Made by a program: the position numbers and the translations under genes. 64,000 nt of DNA, taken from the NCBI RefSeq assembly GCF_029626155.1, contig NZ_JARUBL010000001.1, positions 6,724,501-6,788,500 of the forward strand, in the 5' to 3' direction. Of the stretch, positions 24,123 to 32,543 are shown one piece after another. Source of the DNA: Solwaraspora sp. WMMD1047. Lineage in GTDB: Bacteria > Actinomycetota > Actinomycetes > Mycobacteriales > Micromonosporaceae. The notes under the pieces are model-generated. The model saw nothing but the letters and a program-made list of their open reading frames with translations, searched no databases and was not told the DNA's origin. Each line of letters starts with the position of its first letter. Positions within the stretch are counted from its first letter, which is position 1.

Positions 24123-25452
24123 CCACGCTCCGCGAGGTGACCACCACGGCGTCCGGGGGCACCTCCGGCGACCGCCGCCGGGAGAGCCGGCGTACGCCGG
24201 TGTTCAGCACGGCGATCAGCGGTACGGCGACCAGCGCGCCGACGATTCCGGCGAGCACCACCCCGGCGGTGATGGCGAGCAGCACGGCGAGCGGATGCAG
24301 GGCGACCGCCCGACCCATGATCAGGGGCTGCAGGACGTTCCCCTCCAGCTGCTGCACCCCGACCACCACGCCGAGGATGACAAGCGCGATCACCCAGCCG
24401 CTGTCGACGAGCGCCACCAGGACGGCCACCGCGCCGGAGAGGGTGGCACCGACGATCGGGATGAACGCGCCCAGGAAGATCAACGCGGTGAGCGGGAAGG
24501 CGAACGGGATGTCGAAGATCACCAGAAAGATGCCGATGCCGACGGCGTCGATGAAGGCGACCAGCACGGTCGCCCGGACGTAGGCGACAAGCGTCTCCCA
24601 GCACGCCTTGCCGGCGTCGTCGACCCGCCAGCGGGCGGCCACCGGCAGCAGCCGGACCAGGAACCGCCAGATCGTCCCGCCGTCGCGCAGGAAGAAGAAG
24701 ACCGCGAAGATCACCAGCAGCGCGCCGGTGAGCACCTCGAAGATGGTCGACGCGGTGGAGAGCGCCCCGCTGGTGAGTGCCTGGGTGTTCTCGTCCACCC
24801 ACTGCTGGCCCTGGGCGATGTACTGGTCGAGCTGGTTGTCCGACATGTGCAGCGGGCCTTCCCGCAGCCACTGCTGGATCTGCCGGATGCCCTGGGTGGC
24901 GTTGGCGCTCAACTCGGGTACGCCCTCGATGAACTGGTTCACCACCAGGGTGAGCGTGCCGATCACCCCCGCGAGGCCGGTGACCAACACCACCGCGGTG
25001 GCCAGCGTACGCGGGAACCGGGCCCGCAGCAGCCAGCCCACCGCCGGCGCCAGCAGCGCGGCCAGCAGCAGCGCGATGGCCAGCGGAATGATCACGATGC
25101 GGATGGTGCCGATGATCCGCAGCAGCGCCCAGAAGATGGCCCCGATCACCAACAACCGCCACGACCAGGCGGCGGCGATCCGCAGCCCGCGCGGCACGTC
25201 CGCGTCGTCGCGGCTCACCGTCGAGGTGTGGCCACTGGACGGCGGAACCGGCGGCCCGGCCGGCGTACCGTTGCCCGACGGTTCGCCGCCGGCCACGGCC
25301 ACACCGGGCCCGGGCCCGACCGCCGCCGGGGGCTCGTCGGTCCGCGGGTCGTCCCGGTCGGCGCCGGACTGCGCCGCTCGCACCGAGGCCCGACCGGACT
25401 CGTACGCCCGACGGACCCTGGACCGCACCTGCTCGAAGCGGCTCAAGCGCAC
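24118..25452 (-). CDS. AI-2E/PerM-family membrane transporter
   Basis: 444 residues. GTG 25452 is a tentative start; GGGAGG is almost adjacent, so a start slightly further in (GTG at SRVRRAYESG) may be used. A ~110-residue polar N-terminus is followed by seven to eight helices from ~115: WSWRLLVIGAIFWALLRIIG, IVIIPLAIALLLAALLAPAV, then the amphipathic middle region, then ALLVIFAVFFFLRDGGTIWR and the PerM-typical TALIFLGAFIPIVGATLSGA. The family includes proposed autoinducer-2 exporters and Na+/H+ antiporter-like members; substrate unknown. Confidence 0.88.
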   Translation of the reverse strand: MRLSRFEQVRSRVRRAYESGRASVRAAQSGADRDDPRTDEPPAAVGPGPGVAVAGGEPSGNGTPAGPPVPPSSGHTSTVSRDDADVPRGLRIAAAWSWRLLVIGAIFWALLRIIGTIRIVIIPLAIALLLAALLAPAVGWLLRARFPRTLATAVVLVTGLAGVIGTLTLVVNQFIEGVPELSANATQGIRQIQQWLREGPLHMSDNQLDQYIAQGQQWVDENTQALTSGALSTASTIFEVLTGALLVIFAVFFFLRDGGTIWRFLVRLLPVAARWRVDDAGKACWETLVAYVRATVLVAFIDAVGIGIFLVIFDIPFAFPLTALIFLGAFIPIVGATLSGAVAVLVALVDSGWVIALVILGVVVGVQQLEGNVLQPLIMGRAVALHPLAVLLAITAGVVLAGIVGALVAVPLIAVLNTGVRRLSRRRSPEVPPDAVVVTSRSVA

Positions 25453-25621
25453 CTCCCGGCTGGACTTCCGACGTTCTCAGGTACCGTAACCGGCCCAAAC
25501 AAGCCGAATATCGTCGCTGAGCCCTGAATTCTCCCCCAGTTTGCCCCGGCACCGTCGCGGATAATCCCGCCGCCCGGACCTTTGCCGACCGGCGGTGCGC
25601 CACACGGTAGCGTTTCGGGAC

Positions 25622-25960
25622 GTGACCGCCGACCCGAAGGCCGACAACGGACTGCCCATCCAGTTGCTGCACGATCGCGTCCTGGTCCGGATGGACGGCA
25701 GCGAGGGCGAACGGCGATCGAGCGCCGGCATCGTCATCCCGGCCACCGCGTCGATGGGACGGCGGCTGAGCTGGGCCACGGCGGTCGGCGTCGGTCCGCA
25801 CGTCCGGTCGATCGTCACCGGTGACCGGGTGCTCTTCGATCCCGACGACCGCTCCGAGGTCGAGCTGCACGGCCGGGAGTACGTCCTGCTGCGGGAGCGG
25901 GACGTGCACGCGGTGGCGGCGCAACGGGTCGAGACCGACTCCACCGGCCTGTATCTCTGA
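25622..25960 (+). CDS. GroES-like co-chaperonin (orphan Cpn10 paralogue)
   Basis: 112 residues from GTG 25622. The Cpn10 fold shows as PIQLLHDRVLVRMDGSEGER, the mobile loop RRSSAGIVIPATASM (normally contacting GroEL), AVGVGPHVRSIVTGDRVLF, and HGREYVLLRERDVHAVAA. Compared with normal GroES it has ~10 extra residues at each end and an unusual basic SMGRRLSWATAVG stretch. No groEL is adjacent; groEL2 is 9.4 kb away on the other strand. It may assist a specialised GroEL paralogue, or have lost chaperonin binding; the sequence does not decide. Confidence 0.85.
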   Translation: MTADPKADNGLPIQLLHDRVLVRMDGSEGERRSSAGIVIPATASMGRRLSWATAVGVGPHVRSIVTGDRVLFDPDDRSEVELHGREYVLLRERDVHAVAAQRVETDSTGLYL

Positions 25961-26002
25961 CCGGCAACCCGGTACGGCGGCTCCGGCCCGGCCGCCAACC
26001 GG

Positions 26003-27706
26003 TCAGCTCTCGGGCGGCCGACCGTAGCCGGGGGGCGGACCGTAGCCGGGCGGCGGACCGTAGCCGGGCGGCGGACCACCGGAGCCGGGGAACCCGCCGT
26101 AGCCGGGCGGCGGGCCGTAGCCAGGAGTCGGGCCATACCCAGGAGGCTGGCCATAACCGGGCGGCGCACCGGTGTAGCCCGGCGGCGGGCCATAGCCAGG
26201 AGGCGGGCCATAGCCAGGAGGCGGGCCATAACCGGGAGGCGGACTGAAGGCCGGGGGCGGCGCGGCGGTGAGGACCACCGGGATGGGTACCACCGGGTCG
26301 TCCGGAGCCGGGATGGTGCGGCGTACCCCGTCCGGGAAGGTGACCTGGTAGCGCTCGCCGTCCCACTCGGCGTCCGGAGCCTGCGGATCCCGGCCGCTGA
26401 AGACCCGCCGGTAGCCGGCGATGGAGTCGAGCAGCCGCCGCTCCTCGCCGGCCGTCCGGGCCAGGTCCGCCGGCTTGCTGTCCAGACCGCGCACCATCGA
26501 ATCCCGGAGCAGGGCGAGCCGGGTCGCGGCGAACTGGTACCCGCGCATCGCCCGGAGCCCGTCCTCGCCGGCCACCCGACGGGCCCAGCGCCGCGCCGAG
26601 TGCCGCCGGCCCAGGCTGCCGAGGGCGGCCACCTCGGGCGGGGTCAGCCAACCGGCCCGCACGTAGTCCGGCAGCCGCCGTTCGGTGAGCCGCCCCTCCC
26701 AGCTGCGGAGCCAGATCGCCAACCCGACCATGCCGAAGAAGATCGGGACCATCACGCTGATGTAGCCGTAGAGCAGGATCAGGGACTGTCCGGTGGCGAT
26801 CGCCAGTGACGGCATCAGGTTCCAGGCGCCGTGCAGCATCATCGACAGCAGCAACCCGGCCAGCGGGGCGAAGACCCGGATCCGCCGGTCCGCGCTGCGC
26901 GCGGCGATGCCGAGCCCGACACCGGTCATCGAGGTGAAGAGCGGGTGGGCGAAGCCGGTCAGCAGGATCCGCAGGATGAAGATCGCGAAGACGTTCTGCG
27001 CGCCGGTGGCCGGCCCGTACTCGGCGACGCCCGCGGCGTACCCGTGTCCGCCGAGATAGAGGATGTTCTCCACCATCGCGAAGCCGACCGCAGAAAGTCC
27101 ACAGTAGACGATTCCGTCGGTGATGCCCGACCACTCGCGACGCCGGAAGGCCAGCAGCAGGATGGGCCCCAGCGCCTTGGTCAGCTCCTCGATGAAGGGC
27201 GCGACCAGCACCGCCACCAGCGAGTCGGGCAGTCCCCAGTCCCCGAACAGCTCGGCCGACCGCTGGTTGACGTTGAGCGACGCCGAGGTGGAGACGAACG
27301 CGCCCCAGGCGAAACAGAAGATCAGATACTTCATCGGCTCCGGCTCGTAGCGGTCCAGCCAGAGGAAGCAGGCGACCAGCACCGGAACCGGCAGGATGGC
27401 CGCCACCAACCCGATGATCAGCGCCTCGATCCCCAGGCTCTGGCCCAGCTCGAAGACGACGATGTAGATGGCGCAGGCGGCGATGAAGACGATGACCGCG
27501 GCCATCAACAGGCCGCGCCGCCAGCTCAGGCCGCGGCCGGGCGGCACCACCGACGGGCCGGCGGCCGGCTGGTCGGTTGCCCGGGGCTGGTCGGTCGCCC
27601 GGGGCTGGTCGGTTGCCCGGGGCTGGTCCGGTGTCGGCGGCGGCTCCGGGGTGGGCGGAACCGGCGGCGCCGGCTCGCGCGGCTCGCCGGGCGGGTTCTC
27701 GACCAT
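26003..27706 (-). CDS. PrsW-family intramembrane metalloprotease with PPGYG-repeat tail
   Basis: 567 residues from ATG 27706. The N-terminus (1-60) is Pro-rich with three ATDQPR repeats. About eight helices span ~65-350 and hold the PrsW motifs APFIEELTKALGP (Glu-Glu-x-x-K), AVGFAMVENILYL, LTGFAHPLFTSMTG and LSMMLHGAWNLMP, whose Glu and His residues make the metal site. The soluble region that follows (~370-480) ends in a tail of about a dozen PPGYG/PPGYGP units. PrsW cleaves anti-sigma factors in Bacillus; targets here are unknown. The tail could be a spacer or an interaction zone. Confidence 0.9.
   Translation of the reverse strand: MVENPPGEPREPAPPVPPTPEPPPTPDQPRATDQPRATDQPRATDQPAAGPSVVPPGRGLSWRRGLLMAAVIVFIAACAIYIVVFELGQSLGIEALIIGLVAAILPVPVLVACFLWLDRYEPEPMKYLIFCFAWGAFVSTSASLNVNQRSAELFGDWGLPDSLVAVLVAPFIEELTKALGPILLLAFRRREWSGITDGIVYCGLSAVGFAMVENILYLGGHGYAAGVAEYGPATGAQNVFAIFILRILLTGFAHPLFTSMTGVGLGIAARSADRRIRVFAPLAGLLLSMMLHGAWNLMPSLAIATGQSLILLYGYISVMVPIFFGMVGLAIWLRSWEGRLTERRLPDYVRAGWLTPPEVAALGSLGRRHSARRWARRVAGEDGLRAMRGYQFAATRLALLRDSMVRGLDSKPADLARTAGEERRLLDSIAGYRRVFSGRDPQAPDAEWDGERYQVTFPDGVRRTIPAPDDPVVPIPVVLTAAPPPAFSPPPGYGPPPGYGPPPGYGPPPGYTGAPPGYGQPPGYGPTPGYGPPPGYGGFPGSGGPPPGYGPPPGYGPPPGYGRPPES
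26020..26245 (-). repeat. Degenerate 15-18-nt repeats encoding PPGYG units
   Basis: On the plus strand, units like CGTAGCCGGGCGGCGGAC recur with variation through the 3' end of the PrsW gene. They encode Pro-Pro-Gly-Tyr-Gly. All remain in frame. Confidence 0.85.
27571..27624 (-). repeat. 18-nt tandem repeat, three copies, at the 5' end of the PrsW gene
   Basis: GGTCGGTTGCCCGGGGCT is present three times head to tail with one substitution in the middle copy. In the gene it encodes the ATDQPR repeats of the cytoplasmic N-terminus. Confidence 0.9.
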
Positions 27707-27733
27707 CCCGTCAGCGTAGCCACCGACCACCCG

Positions 27734-28984
27734 TCAACGGGCCTCGGCAGCGGGTCGAGCCGGCCGGCCGCCGTTCTCCGATCCGCCGGCCCGGTCGGCC
27801 GGTTGGTCGGCCGTTGCCTTGGTCTCGGTACCGCGATGGCTACCGACCGCCCGGCGGACCATCCGGTTCGCGTCGGTACGGCCGATCCCGGTGGCCCGGA
27901 TCAGGTCGCTGGCGGTGGTCCGCACCTGGGCCACGACCACGCTGCCGGAGAAACCGACCCCATCGTCGTACGCCCGGCCGGCCTCGCTGACCGCGCGCAG
28001 CGCCCGCTCCCGGGCGCCCTCCGCCTCGGTGCCGGCGGAGAGCTCGTTGTGCAGCAGCCGGACCGCCTCGCCGAGCAGCGCCACCGCCCTCGGCAACGGC
28101 TTCGGCACCGGTTCGTCGTCCTCCAGCGCGGTGACCGCCCGGCGGACCAGGGCGCCGCTGTTGTGCACCGCGTGGTTGATGTACTCGGCACCCTCCACGT
28201 ACTGGGTGAGCGCGCTGCGCCGGTGCCAGCGGACCGGGGCCAGGGTCGCCGTCTCCCGGCCGCCCTCCAGCGCCTCCTGCAGCTGGTCCATCCGCTCCTC
28301 GATGCCGCGGAGCCGGTCCAGCGCCGCCTGCGCCCGGCCGGCGTCCCGGCTGGCGAGCGCCTCCGAGGTTGCGGTGAGCTCGTCGGCGAGGGCGTCCAGG
28401 GCGGGCCGGGCCGCCCGTTCGACGACCCGCAGCGGGTTCAGTGGCAGCAGCAGCGCCACCACCAGCAACCCGACGATGCCGCCCACCAGGGCGTCGACCA
28501 CCCGGGGGAACTCCAGATCGTCGACGCTCGGGCTGAGCGAGGTGATCAGGACGGCGGTCGCGGCGGCCTGCGTCACCCCACCCGGGCCGGCCCCCAGGAA
28601 CACCGCCACGATGATCGCCAGCAGCACGATCAGCCCGAGCTGCCAGGGCCCGGTGCCGAGGGCGAGGATCAGCAGGTCACCCACGGCGATCCCCAGGGCC
28701 ACCCCGAAAACCAGTTCCACCGTACGACGTAGCCGCTGGCCGACCGAGGAGGCGAGCGTGCCCACCGCGGCGATCGGGGCGAAGACCGGCTCCGGATTGT
28801 GGAGCACCTCGTGCGCGATGACCCAGGCCAGCGCCGCGGCGATCGCCGCCTGCATGGCCAGGATGAGGCTGATCCGCACCCGGTGCACCCGCTCCCGGAC
28901 GGTCGCCTTGGACCGCTGCCGCAGCCGGACCAGGGTGTCGGCCACGGGTTGCCGGTCGTCCTCGGCGTCCCTGGTCGTGGCCAT
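27734..28984 (-). CDS. FUSC-family (aromatic acid exporter-like) membrane protein
   Basis: 416 residues from ATG 28984. After a basic N-terminus (RLRQRSKATVRERVHRVR) come about six helices: ISLILAMQAAIAAALAWVIA, FAPIAAVGTLASSVGQRLRR, TVELVFGVALGIAVGDLLIL, IVLLAIIVAVFLGAGPGGVT and VDALVGGIVGLLVVALLLPL. The FUSC/ArAE motif is the helix ending in ..GQRLRRTVELVFGVALG. A long helical cytoplasmic domain (~190-390) follows. Family members export aromatic acids or fusaric acid; the substrate is unknown. It is divergent from the GlcD-type gene. Confidence 0.86.
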   Translation of the reverse strand: MATTRDAEDDRQPVADTLVRLRQRSKATVRERVHRVRISLILAMQAAIAAALAWVIAHEVLHNPEPVFAPIAAVGTLASSVGQRLRRTVELVFGVALGIAVGDLLILALGTGPWQLGLIVLLAIIVAVFLGAGPGGVTQAAATAVLITSLSPSVDDLEFPRVVDALVGGIVGLLVVALLLPLNPLRVVERAARPALDALADELTATSEALASRDAGRAQAALDRLRGIEERMDQLQEALEGGRETATLAPVRWHRRSALTQYVEGAEYINHAVHNSGALVRRAVTALEDDEPVPKPLPRAVALLGEAVRLLHNELSAGTEAEGARERALRAVSEAGRAYDDGVGFSGSVVVAQVRTTASDLIRATGIGRTDANRMVRRAVGSHRGTETKATADQPADRAGGSENGGRPARPAAEAR

Positions 28985-29110
28985 GTCGGGAACTACCCGC
29001 CAGCAACTCCCCGAATCCTCCCGCCGGGGACGAATCCCCGCGGCCGGTTGCGGCGGTCCGCGGCGACCGACCGTGGCTGTCGGGGTGGACCGCCGGATAG
29101 CCTCCGAGCC

Positions 29111-30505
29111 ATGCCCGATCTCCTCGACGACCTGCGCGACGCCCTCGGCGCGGCAGCGGTGCTCACCGATCCCGACCTGCTCCGGGGCCACCAGCGGGAC
29201 GAGGCCGACCTCTGTGTGGCGGGGATGCCGGTGGCGGTGACCCGGCCGGCGGACACCGCCGGGGTGGTCGCCGTACTGCAGGTGGCCGCCCGGCACGGCG
29301 TACCGGTGATCCCGCAGGGGGCGAGGACCGGCCTGGCCGGAGCCGCGAACGCCGTCGAAGGCGCGGTGGTCCTCTCCACCGCCGCGCTGAACCGGATCGT
29401 GGAGATCGACCCGGTCAACCGGATGGCGGTGGTCCAGCCCGGGGTGGTCAACGCGGCGCTGGCCGCCGCCGTCGCCGAACACGGGCTGCGTTTCCCGCCG
29501 GACCCGGGCTCGTGGGAGTCGTCCACCGTCGGCGGGAACGTGGCCACCAACGCCGGCGGCATGTGCTGCGTCAAGTACGGCGTGACGAGCGAATATGTGA
29601 TCGGGATGGAGGTGGTGCTGGGGACCGGGGAGGTGTTGCGCACCGGCCGCCGGACCGCCAAGGGGGTGGCCGGTTACGACCTGACCCGGCTCTTCGTCGG
29701 CTCCGAGGGCACCCTCGGCGTGATCACCGAGATCACCCTCGCGCTGCGGCCGCAGCCGGAGGAGTCGCTGACCATGGTGGCGGTCTTCCCGGACACGGCG
29801 ACGGCCGGCGCGGCGGTGGCCGGCATCTCCGCGGCCGGGCTCACCCCGAGCCTGCTGGAGCTGCTGGACCGCACCCACCTCGGCGCGATCGAGGCGTACC
29901 GGCCGATGGGTCTGCGCACCGACGCGGGTGCGCTGCTGTTGGCGGCGGCCGACACCGGCCCCCGCGCCGCCGACGACCTGGCCCGGCTGGCCGAGGTCTG
30001 CACCGCGGCCGGCGCCGACGAGGTCTTCGCGGCCACCGACGCGGTCGAGGCCGCCGACCTGCTGCAGGCCCGCCGGCTGGCCCACCCGGCGATGGAGCGG
30101 TACGCGGCCGAGGCGTTCCCCGGCGGCAACGGCGGCCTGGTGATCGACGACGTGGCGGTGCCCCGGGGTTCGCTGGCGGCGCTGCTGGACGGCGTCGAGA
30201 AGATCGCCGCCGAGTACCAGGTGGCGATCGGGGTGGTCGGGCACGCCGGGGACGGCAACATGCACCCGAACATCGTGGTCGACCGGGCCGACCCGGCCAG
30301 CCTGGCGCGCGGCCGGCGGGCCTTCGACGCGATCATGCGCCTCGGCCTGGACCTCGGCGGCACCTGCACCGGCGAACACGGGGTCGGGCTGCTCAAACGG
30401 GAGTGGCTGGCCCGGGAGCTCGGACCGGTCGGGGTCCGCGTCCACCAGGCGATCAAGGCCGCCCTCGACCCGGCCGGGCTGCTCAACCCCGGCAAGGTGC
30501 TCTGA
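29111..30505 (+). CDS. FAD-linked oxidase, GlcD type (glycolate/D-lactate dehydrogenase-like)
   Basis: 464 residues from ATG 29111. PCMH-type FAD domain at ~35-215: VIPQGARTGLAGAANAVEGA, VVQPGVVNAALAAAVAEHGL, FPPDPGSWESSTVGGNVATN and AGGMCCVKYGVTSEYVIGME. The C-terminal cap domain holds the family block GVVGHAGDGNMHPNIVVD and CTGEHGVGLLKREWL, with catalytic His residues, and ends DPAGLLNPGKVL. Such flavoenzymes oxidise 2-hydroxy acids and pass electrons to an acceptor. No GlcE/GlcF partners are adjacent, so it may act alone. It is convergent with glpD. Confidence 0.93.
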   Translation: MPDLLDDLRDALGAAAVLTDPDLLRGHQRDEADLCVAGMPVAVTRPADTAGVVAVLQVAARHGVPVIPQGARTGLAGAANAVEGAVVLSTAALNRIVEIDPVNRMAVVQPGVVNAALAAAVAEHGLRFPPDPGSWESSTVGGNVATNAGGMCCVKYGVTSEYVIGMEVVLGTGEVLRTGRRTAKGVAGYDLTRLFVGSEGTLGVITEITLALRPQPEESLTMVAVFPDTATAGAAVAGISAAGLTPSLLELLDRTHLGAIEAYRPMGLRTDAGALLLAAADTGPRAADDLARLAEVCTAAGADEVFAATDAVEAADLLQARRLAHPAMERYAAEAFPGGNGGLVIDDVAVPRGSLAALLDGVEKIAAEYQVAIGVVGHAGDGNMHPNIVVDRADPASLARGRRAFDAIMRLGLDLGGTCTGEHGVGLLKREWLARELGPVGVRVHQAIKAALDPAGLLNPGKVL

Positions 30506-30553
30506 ACCGGGCTGGCGGGCCGGCTGGTCTTGATCCGGCGGGACCGGCTCGGG

Positions 30554-32434
30554 CTAGCGGGACCGGCTGACCCGGGTGCCCGGCTCCGCCTCTGCACCCC
30601 GGTCGGCGGCGAAGCCGCGGACGTCGGGGGCGCCCATCCGGGCGGCGTCGGCGGTGGCGTCGTCCGGCATCCGCTGCGACTCCCGCTCCGCCGCCACCCG
30701 GGCCAGGTAGTGCTCGACCTCGCGGGCCCGGACGGTGACGTCCCAGCCGAGCACCCGGCCCATCACCTCGGCCGCGTGGCCGGCGGACTCGACCCCCCGG
30801 TGCGCGGTCTCGAAGGAGATCCGGGTACGCCGGGTCAGCACGTCGTCGAGGTGCAGCGCCCCCTCGGCCTGGACCGCGTACGCCACCTCGGCGGCCAGGT
30901 ACTCCGGGGCGCCGGCCAGCGGCACACCGAGGAGCGGGTCGGCGTCGATCATCGCCAGCAGTTCGGTGCTGAGGGTGCCGTACCGCTCCAGCAGGTGCTC
31001 GACCACGCCGGCTGGCACCGCGTGCCGGCGGGCCAGGTCGGCCCGGTCCCGCCACATGGCGGCGAAGCCGTCCGCGCCGAGCAGCGGCAGGTCGGCGGTC
31101 CGCGACGGCAGCCGCCCGCCGCCGAGCCGACGGACCGCCTGGTCCACCACGTCGGCGGCCATCACCCGGTAGGTGGTGTACTTGCCCCCCGCCACCAGCA
31201 GCAGCCCCAGCATCGGCTCGAAGACCGCGTGCTCGCGGGAGAGCTTCGAGGTCGAATCGGCCTCCCCGGAGAGCAGCGGACGCAGACCGGCGTAGACCCC
31301 CTCGATGTCCGCCCCGGTGAGCGGCCGGTCGAGCACGGTGTTCACCTGTTCCAGCAGGTACTCGATGTCCCGCGCGGAGGCCGCCGGATGGGACCGGTCC
31401 AGCCGCCACTCGGTGTCCGTGGTGCCGATGATCCAGTGCCCGCCCCAGGGGATGACGAAGAGCACCGAGGTGGCGGTCCGCAGGATCAGCCCCGCGTCAC
31501 CGGTGATCGCCGAGCGGGGCACCACCAGGTGCACCCCCTTGGAGGCCCGGACCCGCAGCCCCGGGCGCAGCCCGACGATCGAGTTCGGGCGCGGCGGGAT
31601 ACCGGCCGGGCGGGCGCCGACCTGGTCGAGCATCCGGGACACGTCGTCGGTCCAGACGCCGGTGGCGGCGATCACGGTACGGGCGTTGACGTCGAACTCG
31701 GCGGTCGACGAACCGGCCCGCGCCTCCATGTCGCGCACCCGCACCCCGGTCACCTCGCGGGCCTGGCGGAGCAGGCCGACCGCTCGGGCGCTCGTCACCA
31801 CCACGGCGCCGAGGCTGGCCGCCGTCCGGGCCAGGTTCACCACCAGCCGGGCGTCATCGACCTGCCCGTCGTGGTAGCGGATCGCCCCGGAGATGGCGTC
31901 GGCCCGCAGGCTGGGGAAGGTGTGCCGGGCGCTCTCCCGGGACAGGTGCCGGTGCAGCGGCATCCCCCGGCCATTCCCGAACACCCCCGCGAAGACGTCG
32001 TACGCGGCCACCCCGGCGCCGTAGTAGCCGCGGCGCCAGGCGCGGGCGAACAGACCCGCCGGACCCGAGCCGGCCGGCAGCGGGACCAGGATCGGCACCG
32101 GACGCACCAGGTGCGGGGCGAGCCGGGTGGCGAGCAGGCCGCGCTCGGTGAGCGCCTCGTGCACCAGCCCGAACTCCAACTGCTCCAGGTAGCGCAGCCC
32201 ACCGTGGATCAGCTTGCTGGACCGGCTGGAGGTGCCGGCCGCGTAGTCGCGGGCCTCGACCAGGGCCACCTTGAGGCCCCGGGAGGCGGCATCCAACGCG
32301 GCGCCGGCACCGGTCACCCCACCTCCGATCACGAGCACGTCGAACCGCTCACCGCGCAGCCGGCGAAGATCGGCGGCGCGGCGAGCCGGTGACAGTTGAC
32401 CGGCCGTGTAGCGGGAGACCCTTGGATCGCGCAC
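30554..32434 (-). CDS. glpD: Aerobic glycerol-3-phosphate dehydrogenase
   Basis: 626 residues from GTG 32434, longer than E. coli GlpD (~500). FAD-binding N-terminus FDVLVIGGGVTGAGAALDAA, then the GlpD signature SSRSSKLIHGGLRYLEQLEF. The substrate domain contains VIPWGGHWIIGTTDTEW and SGEADSTSKLSREHAVFE. The C-terminal helical domain (~440-560) has LRDVLTRRTRISFET-like sequence (LDDVLTRRTRISFETAHRG). It oxidises glycerol-3-phosphate to DHAP at the membrane, feeding quinones. A ~25-residue polar tail is extra. It is divergent from the S8 protease. Confidence 0.95.
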   Translation of the reverse strand: MRDPRVSRYTAGQLSPARRAADLRRLRGERFDVLVIGGGVTGAGAALDAASRGLKVALVEARDYAAGTSSRSSKLIHGGLRYLEQLEFGLVHEALTERGLLATRLAPHLVRPVPILVPLPAGSGPAGLFARAWRRGYYGAGVAAYDVFAGVFGNGRGMPLHRHLSRESARHTFPSLRADAISGAIRYHDGQVDDARLVVNLARTAASLGAVVVTSARAVGLLRQAREVTGVRVRDMEARAGSSTAEFDVNARTVIAATGVWTDDVSRMLDQVGARPAGIPPRPNSIVGLRPGLRVRASKGVHLVVPRSAITGDAGLILRTATSVLFVIPWGGHWIIGTTDTEWRLDRSHPAASARDIEYLLEQVNTVLDRPLTGADIEGVYAGLRPLLSGEADSTSKLSREHAVFEPMLGLLLVAGGKYTTYRVMAADVVDQAVRRLGGGRLPSRTADLPLLGADGFAAMWRDRADLARRHAVPAGVVEHLLERYGTLSTELLAMIDADPLLGVPLAGAPEYLAAEVAYAVQAEGALHLDDVLTRRTRISFETAHRGVESAGHAAEVMGRVLGWDVTVRAREVEHYLARVAAERESQRMPDDATADAARMGAPDVRGFAADRGAEAEPGTRVSRSR

Positions 32435-32543
32435 CCGTCCACGTTAACCGCCGGCCACCGTCCTGCCTCGGCCGCGTCGCCTGGTCACGGCGCTGGCGCG
32501 TGGTCACGGTGCGGGCAGCGCGCCGCGTCGTAGGGTTTCGGAC

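Noticed and set aside
26020..26245. Possible CRISPR-like array
   Set aside because: The repeats are contiguous, degenerate and in frame, encoding PPGYG; there are no spacers and no cas genes.
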